Positions 1 through 11,420 of a stretch of DNA of 64,000 nucleotides are shown here, one piece after another. Positions within the stretch are counted from its first letter, which is position 1, and each line of letters begins with the position of its first letter. Made by a program: the position numbers and the translations under genes. The DNA is from Dryococelus australis (Eukaryota > Arthropoda > Insecta > Phasmatodea > Phasmatidae), in assembly GCA_029891345.1 (NCBI GenBank), contig CM057009.1, positions 92,737,416 to 92,801,415 on the forward strand. Reading direction: 5' to 3'. The notes beneath the pieces are model-generated. The model worked only from the letters and a program-made list of their open reading frames with translations. It was not told the DNA's origin and searched no databases.

Positions 1-3000
1 TCGTATACTTCTAAAAATTCGCTTATGGTGTTTCTTAAACTGGTCTCATTAAACATTTTGTAATTGATTTTTATGCGGAGACCTGAAGTCTCATCGAATG
101 GAATTTATTGAAAGACAAACGAGGTGATTTGTTGGTTCAATAAATTGAATTCTAGTAATTGCAGTCAATAAATATTTGATGATGTGAAATGGCCGCAAGA
201 CTTTCGTGTCTTTGGAGCCGATGATAAGGGCAGTACTGCACATGCACCCCACACTCGGGTAGGGGCCACTTTCCCATTGGTTGCCACCATAGGCAGAACT
301 CGTTCTCCTTTTTAAGATGGCCGCCTGGGTAGGCCGCCGAACGGTGTGCAGAGCTCCAGCAGAACACGATTTAATGAAAAACCGTCTAACGTGCCTGACT
401 GAGGCCTGATTACGAATAGCATCTAAGAAACGTTACGCGTCTGTATACGTTTTTCAATTCCTCCATTTCTCTCTCAAGCATGATTTTGTGATAGCGAAAA
501 TGGCTCAAACGGGGGTTTTCACTGTTGTCTTTAAGCATGAATACTCCGATGCATAACATTATAAAAGGAATAGGGACGTACGCGCATCAAACATTTATTT
601 TTATTAATACGTCATAAAATGGAAGAGTGTCCGCTGAAAGTCTCATAGCGGTGCGTTATCGACGACAAGACTGCGCGCCCGTTCAGTGCTTTGCGCGTAG
701 AGGCGATGAGCGAGTTGATGCGCATAACTCGGTCGCCCCTAGCGCTCGCACGCCTTTAGGCCTCAGACGTGCAACATTTATTCAACCAGGTGGCCACCTT
801 AAATGGCTACTTGGGACGAAGCTACTAGAGTGGCGAAGGTTCGCTACTGCGTCCTGCGGGGCGAAAAGGATAAGCGCAGGTCCCATGGGCCAACTGAAAC
901 AAACATAAAATTGTACAGGCCTGTTGTTTGCCTTGGTACCGCATTATAATGCGGGATTATGAGCTTTCTAGTCATGAGGTATCGAGTTAAGGGTGCTGGC
1001 TCTCCAAAAAAGACTTCTTGTTTTTTGTTTCCACGAAACATTGTTCAATTGGTAGACATTGCTCACAAATTCCTCGCACAAAAAAATTTTTGACAGCATT
1101 TTTTTTGCAAAGTGGGATACCGAAGACGCGATTTGAGTGTTTCTGGTACTGCAAATAATAGAAACTATATTAGTTTGCAAAATGAGATAACTCACATTGA
1201 AATTAGTTACCATGAGTTAGGCCTACTTCAAGGAATATTTACAATCACGTTGTTAAATATTTTCGTAATTTTTTTTTAAGAAGCTCATAATAAGGACATT
1301 TTTGCATATTTTAAATTTATAGTACTCTACGATATTTTGTAAAATAAATTTAGCAAACCACACCTTAAAATAAATTAAGATATAGCCTTCCAGTCACCCT
1401 TCTTAAATTCTCTGTAAATTGTTTCGTTTATTTTAATTGAAAATATCAAAAATATAAAATTGTGATTTCGACATGCAATAATGCAAACAACAATGCGGAA
1501 TTATATTATATTCGAGGAACCTTTGATGGTATGTTGTGGTGGCTGACTGTACACTATATAAAAAAGTCTCACTGATGTAGCAGGCTTCATAATATATATT
1601 GTACAAATATTGTCAGATGTGGGATAGACGTTACTTTAGTTCGTAAAGTTGATACCTACGAAATTGAAAGATTTTGCGTCCTGTTGGAACGTCTTCAGAT
1701 TCGGCAAGTTAATTCGTTCACATAAACGAGTTAGGTGCCAAAGTCTTAACGTCTTTTAAAGGCTGTTCAAGATAAAGTGAGTACTTTAGAAATGAATCTT
1801 AGAAAAAATCACTGCCCCTGCATGCATATATTTTAATGAGCGCACTGACTGAAATTTACCCGGTAAAGTTGGTAACGATAGATGGAAAGTAGTTCCTTAT
1901 CTTAACGTCGAATAAAAGTCGAACAAAAAATGTTAGCTAACCATTTGTGATAACTTGAAATTATTTATTTTGCTTTCTGTTTTTTTCTAATGCATCGAAA
2001 TGTAAAAATGAGCAGATTTGTAAAGTATTTACTTGCTTGATAATTTTATAGTTTCACTTGACCGACGCATGAATAAAGTGATGAGGCCCACGGCAATGTT
2101 CATTTTACATAAGGCGGAAGAATACACAACCTGTATACAAGTAGATCCTAAGCATGGCTTTCAAAGATTCTCATTTTACCGTGAACAGTCTATACAAGGC
2201 TGTACCATGGTCCGCATAGGCCGTATACCTCAAACGGCGTTAGGTTCACGCGGTGAAGAGGTTCATTTGTTGTTGCTGTTGATGGCCCGTACAATTGGTT
2301 CGGAACTTACTGTAACTTTGGAGCTCCAGTCATCGACAGTCATCCTGCGTATAATCCCCAGAAGTTAAAAAAAAAACCTCAATTTAACATTTGCCAGGTG
2401 ACGCCTAGCGGCAAAAAGAAGAATTGGGGAGAGGAATTATTTAGTACAGCTAATGCATTCCACCTCCAAAATGAAAACCACCGCCGGTGGAACAGCTATT
2501 AATAGTGAGTAAACCATTCATGTACTGAATCCTACTTGAATTAATCGTGAAGTAACCTAATACTTAATTTGTACTTTTACAGTTGGCAGCAAACGTCTAG
2601 GTTATGTGTGGGGACAATGAAAAGACAGTGGATTTCCAGTCTTTGTAGCACGTTTGTTCTGTCAGCCGAAAGCTGGGCTTTGGAGACACGGAACTCGGAA
2701 AGTTGTTATTGCTCGATGGTAAACCACACGAACAAATGTGAAGATTGGTCGCGGTTAAAACACTACGTTCGCAACTTAATTCTCATGCCGAGTGTTAGAT
2801 TCAGTTCAGTGAGCGGAATGCATTCAATTTGAATCTTACACGAGAAGTAAAATTGTGATCAGTTGCCGCACAGAAAGCAAGGCGAAATACAATAAAATTA
2901 AGATAATCAATTTCTCCCAGATGATTCATTTTAATTACACTATCACTTTCCGATGAAGCGTATAAAGTAACCTCTAATAAACTTTTACAAAGAAAAGAAA

Positions 3001-3538
3001 TCTCTTCGAATGTTTGGCTGCTACTAATACCGGGGAATACATACAAACTTAAAGACTAGTTTCTCGGAAATTAGGCTCGTACGCTGATATAAATATTTCA
3101 GAAAAACTGGTTTGCGAAAGTCGGGTTACTGTCAACCTGTATTTATTTATATTTCATTTATGTTAGCAAGATTAGGGCTAATACAATTAATTTGTTATTG
3201 TAGGCGTACATTTTTTTAGGCTCTCTCTTATTTATAAGCAACGGTACAAGTTACACATGATTCAATTCAACGAATTTTTTTATTAAAACTTAACAGAAAC
3301 TAATGTCACCATCTGTAATAATATTACGTAATTAGAGATTAACTATATATTGCAACATATACTTTTAATTTGTATAATTGTTTATTATTGCAGCTTCCAG
3401 TGTAACTTGGACGCCAAATCGGTTGTAACTTTGGTATAAGAGTAGGCACATGGTCATGGGGGATTTTCCTTTCAAGTCTTCGAGACAAAGAAAGAAAGAA
3501 GCAAAGGAGAGATACGGGCGACACTAAGGCGAACGCAC
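1..3538. other. Unannotated AT-rich intergenic or intronic DNA
   Basis: No exon chain, RNA gene or intact transposon was recognised here. The longest open frame (2033-2368, 111 aa) shows no family motif. Only the short dispersed repeat near 2060-2190 is supported, by its resemblance to a second copy near 24.6 kb. Confidence 0.5.
2060..2190 (+). repeat. Dispersed repeat, copy 1 (second copy near 24.6 kb)
   Basis: A block beginning GAATAAAGTGATGAGGCCCA recurs diverged at 24,628-24,735, where the matching start is GAATAAAGTGATCTGGTCCA. Both continue with a matching GTAGATC and a conserved GC.TT..AAAG. The family is not identified. It is probably an old interspersed repeat, not a conserved host element. 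Confidence 0.5.
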
Positions 3539-3588
3539 TGAGCCTCACATCGCCTACGCGCAATGAGCCTCACATCGCCTACGCGCAA
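3539..3588. repeat. Perfect 25-bp tandem duplication
   Basis: The 25-bp unit starting TGAGCCTCACATCGCC occurs twice head to tail without any mismatch. This indicates a recent local duplication. Confidence 0.9.
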
Positions 3589-4584
3589 TACGTGCGGTGT
3601 TTCCGTCAGAGCGTATTAGATCTGTAACTGTGGAACTTTAAGACACGCGAAACAAAAGCCCTCAGATTTAACTACGTCCATATGGTTGTAATTTTTCACT
3701 ATTTCTTAAGGAAACTACGCGTGCAAGCTCTATAATTGCGATTTTATTTACCATTTCCCACGGTTTGTTTTGAATAGATACAGTTAATACGATGAAGGTA
3801 AAAAAAAAAGACGGGCACAGATAATTGATTTTTACATTTTCTAGCAAAAAAAAATTGTATTCCTTTAACATTTATTTTTTGAGATATGCGCAATCGCGTT
3901 AAAAAAAATCATCACTACCGATTCTCGCCTATCTGGACCAGATTTAAGAGTTTGAAGCCGAGAATCCCGGTAGTGATAAGGGCTACACTTCGATAAGAAT
4001 CAAGTGCGCCATCGCCGCTAAGGGCAAGGCTCTGAACTGGCGTGCAGTGTTGTAGTCGCACTGCGTGTGCCTATGGGACTTTCAGTCTGTGGTGAAGATA
4101 TTGTTTCATTGTTGTCAGTACGAAGGTTCAGTCTACTCAATTATTTCGTGTGTATCTGACGCGTAAATGTTGAGATACAAAAGCGTTTTGAAGAAAAAAA
4201 ATTTTCTTTTTATTTTCTTTTTAGCTATGTTGGGGTGATCTGACATGGTGTTTCCAGCGCCAGTGCACGGTAACTTGGCGCCCTAGGTGAAAGTCTTGTA
4301 GGCGTGTCCTTCCCTCCTAGTAATCTCTTCGGTCAAAACACATTTCTGAAATTGGCGGAGTCTACGAACATTGGAGCATCCTCGACACTGTCCGCTCATA
4401 TAAATGAGCGATACCAATGTACTTTTCCTGATAAATTAAATTTCGCTAATGATCGCATGTAATCAGTGTTACTATGCATAACAAATAATTACTTATTTAA
4501 AAATAATAAATTATAACCCGACCACGTGCATTAATTTTTTTAGCTACTTTATTATAATGTCCACTGTCCCGCCACCCCCATCTT
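3589..4584. other. Unannotated stretch containing one hairpin
   Basis: Apart from the inverted repeat at 3911-3977 nothing is recognised. There are several A/T homopolymer runs and no long open frame with a known motif. Confidence 0.5.
3911..3977. other. Imperfect hairpin with a nested small hairpin
   Basis: The arm ATCACTACCGATTCTCG (3911-3927) pairs with its reverse complement at 3959-3977, apart from a two-base bulge. The loop holds a second perfect stem, ATCTGG-A-CCAGAT (3931-3943). It could be a MITE remnant or a structured RNA; nothing shows transcription. Confidence 0.6.
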
Positions 4585-4695
4585 CTTGGCGCGTTGCCCG
4601 ATCTCCCAGTTCGCCTATACAGGATCGCGCTAGGAATGTTAAAAATAATATCGATATATAGAAATGATGATATTAGAGCAACAATATATCGATAT
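4585..4695. promoter_or_regulatory. Candidate regulatory cluster: two TATCGATA sites and an E2F-like site
   Basis: Perfect TATCGATA octamers lie at 4649-4656 and 4687-4694, inside a 12-bp perfect inverted repeat (4648-4659 / 4684-4695). CTTGGCGCG lies upstream at 4585-4593. In Drosophila, TATCGATA is the DREF-binding DRE, often paired with E2F sites (TTTSSCGC) in promoters of replication and growth genes. No downstream coding exon was found, so function is inferred from motifs alone. Confidence 0.3.
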
Positions 4696-5122
4696 AAATG
4701 GACGATATAGTTCAAAGATATTTGATCGAAATCAATATCTTTTCCAAGGTATCGGATATAAGTATTCTTAAAATGCTTAATTTATAAGCTCTGTTTCGAA
4801 TGCAAAAATTTAATTGAAAAATTCTATGTTAACATTGGCGACATGCACCACAAACAGTCGCCACATCTTTCTGCCGTGCCTCATGCCCTTAATATGTAAT
4901 ATTCTAAGCAATTTTACATTTTTCAAATCCTTTAATACATAAAGTTTTATATCGAATTCAGATGTACCGAAAGTCGATATTTTTCTTTCGATATATCTTT
5001 TCGTGAAAATATACTTTTATTACTAACCAATATAAATAATATGGAAGATTTTTTCCCCCGATATCAACATCCGTAAATCACGCCTGCCATTGGGGTTTCC
5101 AACGAATGTGACGTCTTGAAAG
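4696..5122. other. Unannotated AT-rich stretch rich in ATCGAT-like words
   Basis: No gene is seen. Several partial CGATAT or TCGATA words recur, continuing the composition around the TATCGATA pair. Confidence 0.5.
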
Positions 5123-5136
5123 CACTCAACATACCT

Positions 5137-5362
5137 GCTCGCCTCCCACCAAGGTGAACCGGGTTCAATCCCCGGCCGGTTAACTGCGGATATTCGCAAG
5201 TGGGAATCGTTCCCGACGATGCCGCTGGTCGGCGGGGTTTTCTCGGGGATCTCCCGTTTCCACCGCTCTTTCAATCCCGCACTGCTCCATACTCACCACA
5301 CTTCACCCTCGTCGGCTCTCAAGACCTCGATGTTAAGAGCCGCTTAATTCTCTTCCCTCGTT
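5137..5362 (+). mobile_element. tRNA-derived SINE, copy 1 (5'-truncated)
   Basis: A pol III B box GGTTCAATCCC lies at 5162-5172, in a tRNA-like head that starts at GCTCGCCTCCCACC, so the A box is missing. A 14-bp direct repeat, CACTCAACATACCT, flanks the copy at 5123-5136 and 5363-5376. This is typical of LINE-mediated (target-primed) insertion. The body after the head, with GGCTCTCAAGACCTC near its 3' end, is shared with five other copies in the window. This is the only copy in + orientation and the clearest insertion. Confidence 0.92.
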
Positions 5363-5376
5363 CACTCAACATACCT

Positions 5377-5749
5377 CGTCCAATGTGAGTGTACGTTGCG
5401 TAGTTACGTGTATTGGGAAACAGTGGTGTATAGCGAGTTTTTTTTTTTTACAGGGTGAGCAATATAATAACCCCACATATTTAAGTGTTTCAGATAACAT
5501 TTGCTAGTGACAGGCTGCGGTTCTGTTTTATATTTCTACTAACAAACGCAACTTCCAACTTTGCTTACCCTCCACACGTATTTACCGTTTTATAATACCT
5601 AACATTCGTTATAAAAACGGAAACGAAATGAATGTAATAATAATTAAACTGAATATTATTTAGAGAGCATATAACAAATTATAAGAAAACTCCCGTTTTC
5701 CCTAGCACTTTCATCCACTTCCCAAGGAAATATGTGGGCTCGAGGACGC
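5377..5749. other. Unannotated stretch
   Basis: No gene or clear repeat was identified. An ACAGGGTG word near 5450 resembles the start of Tc1/mariner-type TIRs, but no partner end was found. Confidence 0.4.
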
Positions 5750-5794
5750 AAGCAGAACGACTGCTTACCCTGCCGAAGGAACGCGGCAGGGTAA
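5750..5794. other. Two adjoining perfect hairpins with a B-box-like word downstream
   Basis: AAGCAG-AACGA-CTGCTT (5750-5766) is followed at once by an 11-bp perfect stem, TTACCCTGCCG (5765-5775) with CGGCAGGGTAA (5784-5794) and an 8-base loop. AGTTCGATCCA lies about 20 bases further on. The arrangement vaguely recalls a tRNA with a long variable arm, but no acceptor or T-stem pairing was found. Confidence 0.55.
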
Positions 5795-6019
5795 CTCGTT
5801 TGCAAGTTCGATCCATCGCTAGTCACTCCCGTTTGTGCAAATAAATAGTAGATAGCAGCACTATGCGTGTACAGTAGGAGTTACGAAAACTGTTTCTCGA
5901 ATCGGAAATGGGAATCTCAGATTTAAATGTGTCTAAATTTAAAGTTAAGGCGAAAACTATAAAGGATCAAACATTTCTAATATGTATAGGGCTGGCATTG
6001 CTTACCTTGGGTCTATGGA

Positions 6020-6450
6020 ATAAAGGGCGCTGTAAGGGAAGCTCGTGTTTGAAGGACGCGCGAGCGTAGTTCGGGGCGGTGAAGACGCACCACGCCAGGT
6101 GTCCGGCGAGAGGGGGAGGTTGATGAGGAGGTGGGTAGGTGCGGGTGGTGAAAGTGCCCCTCGGACGGGTCGCCCCGCCCCACAGCGCTGCGCTGCGCTA
6201 CTCCACTGAGCTTGTTAGCGGCGACCACGCACCGGACACAGCGAGCCCGCCGCGGGAAAGGATGTCAGCGGATCGGACCCCGTCTCTCTCTCTCTCTGTC
6301 CCCCCCCCCCCTCTCCCAGCGGGCAGCTTTCCCGGCCAGCTACACCCTCGGCGGGCCTCGGAAATAGAAGTGAAACTGCCGCGAGCATCGCCCCAACCGC
6401 GCCTCTCCTACCTCGTCCGATTCGCGCCCAACAACAGCGTCTCCCCCGAG
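6020..6450. promoter_or_regulatory. GC-rich, CpG-rich island
   Basis: The base composition jumps from the AT-rich surroundings to strongly GC-rich, with many CpGs, a GC-box-like CCCGCCCCAC near 6174, and a (CT)n/C-run at about 6286-6312. It may mark a promoter or first exon. The 155-aa open frame here is low-complexity and unconvincing as protein. Confidence 0.35.
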
Positions 6451-6629
6451 ACTACAAAACTTCGAGCGGGAAATGAGTGCGCCAAATACGGTTGTATACT
6501 TTTTCCATCTTGTTTTTTTTCTCTTTCTCTCTCACAAATCTTCCTAACCAAACTTTATGACCGGACATCAAAAATCAAAACCTTGACATCACATAGGCCT
6601 AGATGATTACTTAATTGGAATTGTGATGC

Positions 6630-8488
6630 TTGTACGTTTCAGAAATAGTAATACATGATCTTCTTTCACTACGCTTAAATATGTGAAACGAATCGCGTGA
6701 GAAAAATAAGCTGGAGTGAAAAAAAATGTAGGGATGAGACGTGCAAATGAAGAGAAGCGAAAAAGGTCCACTAAACATAGGTCCGGAAATTAACAGTTTA
6801 CGAGATGGCAGTTTTGTACTGGTTGGGGTCCGCTGAATACCAAGTACGAATTCCAACAAATACAGTGACACTGTAATTTAATGTATCAATCACCAGACAG
6901 TACACGTCACAATTGTGGCTTCAGCACCACCGATATGTGATTAAACAAACACAAAAGCAATGGGTTGGGTTGAACAACAGTGACGTCTGTGGATACACAA
7001 GGTACAGAGCAGTATCAACATAATAACTGAAGACGTTTAAAGTAGGTGTACAAAATGCTGACCATGCAGTTGAATGCATCTGTATAGTGGTCTCTGCGAA
7101 GACCCGCGAATGCGTTTGAGTAATCCGGGGCAATTCATTGGCTGGAAAGCCTTTACAATCCGATGCTGCACTTCTTCAGGTGTGGCAATGCCTGCTGTAT
7201 TGTAAACTAGTCTTCTGGCATAACCCCGTACACAAAAATCCAACGGACTTAAATCCAGTGAATTAGGAGGCCACGGTACAGGTCCTCCTCTACCTATCCA
7301 CCGGTCACCATAGCGTCTGTTCAGATATCGTCTTACAAGTAGAAGGGAATGTACTGGTGCACCATCGTGCATACACCACAGCCTCTGGCGTTGCTTCAAT
7401 GACACATCATCAAGCAACGTTAGGAGATCGTCCCGCAGAAAGTGCAAGTATCGTTCTCCGTTTAGCCTCTGTGGTAGGAAATGTGGTGCAATTGGACAGT
7501 CACCGAGTATTCCTATCGATACATGGAACTAGAATGTTTGTTGATGCCATGCCTATTTCACTGCATTAGTATTGACTGCGGCCAACACGTAACAGTTGAG
7601 GAAATTAAAAATGCAGTCACGGGTAAACCCAGCTTCGTCTGTAAACAACATATTGTTTAAAAATGGGGGTCTAGGTCTCGCTGGTGTTGTATATGCTGGC
7701 AGAAATCCGATCTGGGAAGGAAGTTAATTTTCTTGAGACCTTGCACACGTTGGAAATGGTATGAGCACAGTAACTGGTGATGTAAGATTTACCATACACT
7801 GCTTGCACTTATTCCCTCTTGCATAGCCACCCTCCTAGTCGAAGTCATTGGGTTTATATCTACACGTTCTAAAACACGTTTTTCTACATCAGAAGCTATA
7901 GAGCTCTGCCTACCTGGTCTTCGGTGGTGTGCCAAGGACCCAATTTCTCTAAGGCGTTGATGAATCCTGATGAATGTTCACCTGCCGGGATGCCTCCTGT
8001 GAGGAAACGCTTCTGCATACATCCGCGCAGCCTCCAGTGCATTACCGGTGGCTTTGCCGTACACGAAGTGAATATCTGCCTACTCTACGTTGCTGTACTC
8101 GTGGTCCATGTTTACAACACCTTCGCACAAGTAAATCACGCTTCTGTACGTACTGTTGCACAAACCTTTCTAGCGCAATGTACATAGCCACCACGTTCAC
8201 GACACACTGCGTGTGTGTTGTTTAGTACTAAGGCTCACGCAATGTGAGAGTATCGTTTAGGAGAGTGGTCAGTATAGTACGGGGTAGGTTCGTTGCCTCT
8301 GTAAACAAAACATTGCCGCATTACATTATCCAGGCGCTCGGAGTTCACTGCCGGCCCAACCAGCACACAAAGGCCATTATCTAGTAAACGGTCAATTTCC
8401 AGACCCATGTTTACTGGACCATTTTGGCTTCCCTTCAATTGTATGACCCATCTCTACATTTTGACCATCACTTCTGAAACATTATGTA
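6630..8488 (-). mobile_element. Element A: decayed Tc1/mariner-type transposon
   Basis: Terminal inverted repeats of roughly 140-200 bp can be aligned: about 6636-6845 against the reverse complement of about 8340-8480. Shared blocks include GTTTCAGAA at the outer ends and AAACATRGGTCYGGAAATT inside. A transposase pseudogene lies between them on the minus strand. The outer ends are approximate. The right end meets element B at TATACAGGATG near 8487-8490. Confidence 0.8.
7037..8109 (-). pseudogene. Broken Tc1/mariner-superfamily transposase (element A)
   Basis: Reading from an ATG at 8109, the frame starts MDHEYSNVE, then shows a helix-turn-helix type region. All three putative catalytic acidic positions are visible: D1 in LFTDEAGF (codon near 7637), D2 in MHDGAP (7364-7366) and D3 in SPLDF (7238-7240). 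D2 and D3 are separated by 41 residues, not the 34 of mariner. Several in-frame stops (one after MDHEYSNVE, one after VYGKAT...HPGR, one after SASSVW, two more near 7500-7560) and a frame shift near 7700 make it inactive. Such enzymes cut and paste DNA between TIRs at TA targets. The start MxxYxxxExADxHxxYG is shared with the copies in elements C and E, so all three belong to one family. Confidence 0.85.
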
Positions 8489-11420
8489 TACAGGATGAAT
8501 CGGGAGAGAGAGTTAATGTTGGGAGGTGATTCCTTATGAGAATCGAAGCAGAAATGTATTTGGGCATTTTTCTGTAAAGTGAGAAATGTGGCTGCTACAT
8601 GCCACTGAAAATCACATTTCAAATTACATTTCGTCAAATAACATTTTGAACATTGTTACATAAAAGGGAGACCATCCTATAATAAGTGTGATTGGTAATA
8701 TCATCCCAAGTTCACTACATGCGTGGGGTTCATCGCCCTTTTATTGGCCGTTACTTTCGAAACACTCGGATGTAATGCACGTTTACATACTGTATGTTAA
8801 TGAGAATGTGATAACCAACAAAAAAGGTCGTCTAATAGGCACTCGCTAAGTAACCTTTATTGCTGCTTTCAGGTTGTTTGTTGAATATTTATTACCATCC
8901 GTATTATTGTAAAGGCAATATGTTTTAGATTAACCATGTCTTCAGTGTCCAACGACAGCAACGTATCTGAATACATCAAAATCAATAATATGCTTGCTTG
9001 TACCTATAGTCCACTCCCGACTGGAAGCAACTTATGAAAATCAACCTTTGAAAAAACACTCTAGGCATAACATGTCAACCTGTTTTTCCAATAACCTGTA
9101 TTCCATAAATAAATAACACTGTGGTTAATTTTAGAGTACTGTATTATTGAATAAACGACACTTTACCTAAATATCTTTTATAACTTGGAATATTGATTTA
9201 TTTTTAAATATGAATTAACAACAGCGATAGCAGCGACATGTTGGCAACGACCGGTGAGAAATAGTTCACAGTTAAAAAAATATTTTAACCTAGTTTTTTA
9301 GTATAGTATTTGTAAATTAAACGGTGCCTATTTAAATATTTAGGTAGTTCCAATTGCAACATATCTCATTTTAACAGTTTAAAATTACAGTGGAAAATAT
9401 CGTGCATAGGCCGTAATGGTACGGTGTTGTTTTATCGAGAGAGAGAAAGCAACTGAAAGCAACTGTCTGCTGGGCGAGACTTGTCTCTCTCGCTCTTTAT
9501 TTGTCTCTTTCACAGTCGGGAAGTTTCACTTCGCCAGTAAGGAATACACTATACATGCTTTCAATTATAGCATATTTCATACTTATTACAGCAAAATAAT
9601 GATTTTAGAATTTGTAATTTTCAACTGAAAAGAGATTTTAATGTTTAGATACTTAATTTATTATATTGAGATATGATGGCGGGCCAGTTACCAAGTGAAG
9701 TTGGCAGACGTGGCGAGCTATGACATGGAGTGCTACTTTTTGCCAAACGAAGCGTAAATTATTATTGCTCCGAAAAATACTTCAAATTGTCACATCACGT
9801 TTGTAGACGTTGTGTTTTTTAAGCCTACCTAGGCAAGTTACGATGTTGTGATAAATCTGAGTTCCCACAGCAGTAATAAGTATACTGTGATGTGTGTTTC
9901 GTTAATCATTGCGTCTGTGAAATGGCGTGCATCGTGGTCGATACGCTGGCCATTTGTGTGTGCGTGATTTCAAATATTTGATTATTACTATTTATACGTT
10001 TTAACTGTGAACTTTTTTTATGACGAAGTTAATTATTTACATCCCCATATGTTTATTTATCACAGCGTTGTACCTTTGCCCTAAAGGGTTTGAGACAGTT
10101 GTGTAACGTAATTTGCCACAATCCCAGAAGAAAAATACTTAGCCCAGCCCGACAAATTTCAGTAAACCTAATAAACAGTAAGTAGTAATACATAGAAATA
10201 TGAGCGGAATGAAAGTTACCGTATGCTTATTTGTGTGCATGTTCACTGCCATCTTTTAAATTTGTATGACAAAAATGAGTAACACGAGTTGCGTGCTTGA
10301 ATTTAATGTGCCTTTTTCGCTGTTCCATCATGTTAATATTTATTCCAACTGAGGCCATCATTTTAAAGAAATAAACCAACACATATCAATAACAAAAGGA
10401 TAATTAGTACAGCCCTTGACCTCACAGTTGTAACAGTGTTAAACACAGTTGCGGCAAAATACTAACGTGCATTACATGTATTGTGCTATGTCGTGGAAAA
10501 CAAATATGTTAATTCAAAATAACTGTAAGAACTGTCGTCAGTTCAGGGATTTTTAAAACGTCATAAATCTGACCTAAATAATATTAGAGGCCTAAACTGT
10601 GAATATTCGTACGGAATAGTTTTTGGAATATGACAGAATTCTTTGAAAAACTGTAAACAGTAAACAACAAATTTGACAGGTATGAAAGTAGAAGTCACAT
10701 TCAATATTTCTGTTTATTTGTAACGAAAGTATACGAACAGATGTACACACACAATGGCATGTAAACATTGATTTTGGCAGATACTTAATGGCAGTCACAT
10801 GGCAATGTTTGTTTACATTTGGCGGAAAGATACGAAACGGGCCTGCAAGTAGATATTTAGCAGGGCTCCCAAGAAAGGTGCTTTCATGAGGAATGGATTA
10901 TACGTGTGGACAACGCCTGATTCTTATGCAACACTCTACGTCAGTTTGCATACACTTCAGGCATTTTCACGCACACCTTTAAACATTTAAATGCTAATAT
11001 CGCGATAATTGTTAGCGTTAACGTGTGCCGACAAGACCACTTTTTTTTGTTGCTTTTCACATTCTCATTAACACACCGCATGCAAACGGGCATCGCCTCT
11101 TAATGTCTTGAAATTAACGCGCCAAAAATGTCGATGAGCTGTAAGTAAGTAGTGAAGGGGAGTTAATATTACCACCACACTCATAATAGGCTAAAGGTCT
11201 CCATTTCCTGTAACAATGTTCGAAATTGTATTACTTAGTATGAAATGGTTTTGGAACTACTTGACTAAATGTAATTTGAAATGCGATTTTCATTGGTACG
11301 TAGCGGCCACATTTCTCACCTTATCGAAAAATGCCCTGATACTTTTCTGCTTAGTTTCTCGTAAAGAATTACCGCCCAAAATTAACACACCCAGTCCTGA
11401 CGCTGACACACCCATTATAT
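8489..11420. mobile_element. Element B: 2.9-kb long-TIR element without a transposase
   Basis: The left arm (about 8489-8830) aligns with the reverse complement of the right arm (about 11,030-11,420) over some 340-390 bp. Shared blocks include GTGAGAAATGTGGCYGCTAC, CATTTCAAATTACATTT, GAACATTGTTACA and GTTAATGAGAATGTGA. The left terminus TATACAGGATG and right terminus CCCATTATATA fit TA-flanked Tc1/mariner-type ends. The interior (about 8831-11,030) has no recognisable transposase or other gene. Its longest frames are under 85 aa and unremarkable. It may be non-autonomous, with the interior replaced, or a foldback type. Confidence 0.8.

Noticed and set aside
2033-2368. 111-aa open frame
   Set aside because: It overlaps a dispersed repeat that is not open in its second copy at 24.6 kb.
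5023-5388. Peptides such as RPGIEPGSPWWEA, repeated at 27.3, 33.2 and 36.5 kb
   Set aside because: They are accidental translations of the tRNA-derived SINE, not genes.
5448-5580. TIR of a further Tc1/mariner-type element (ACAGGGTG start)
   Set aside because: No inverted partner or coding remnant was found within several kb.
6139-6606. 155-aa open frame across the GC island at 6 kb
   Set aside because: Low-complexity and running through a (CT)n/C-run; no domain.
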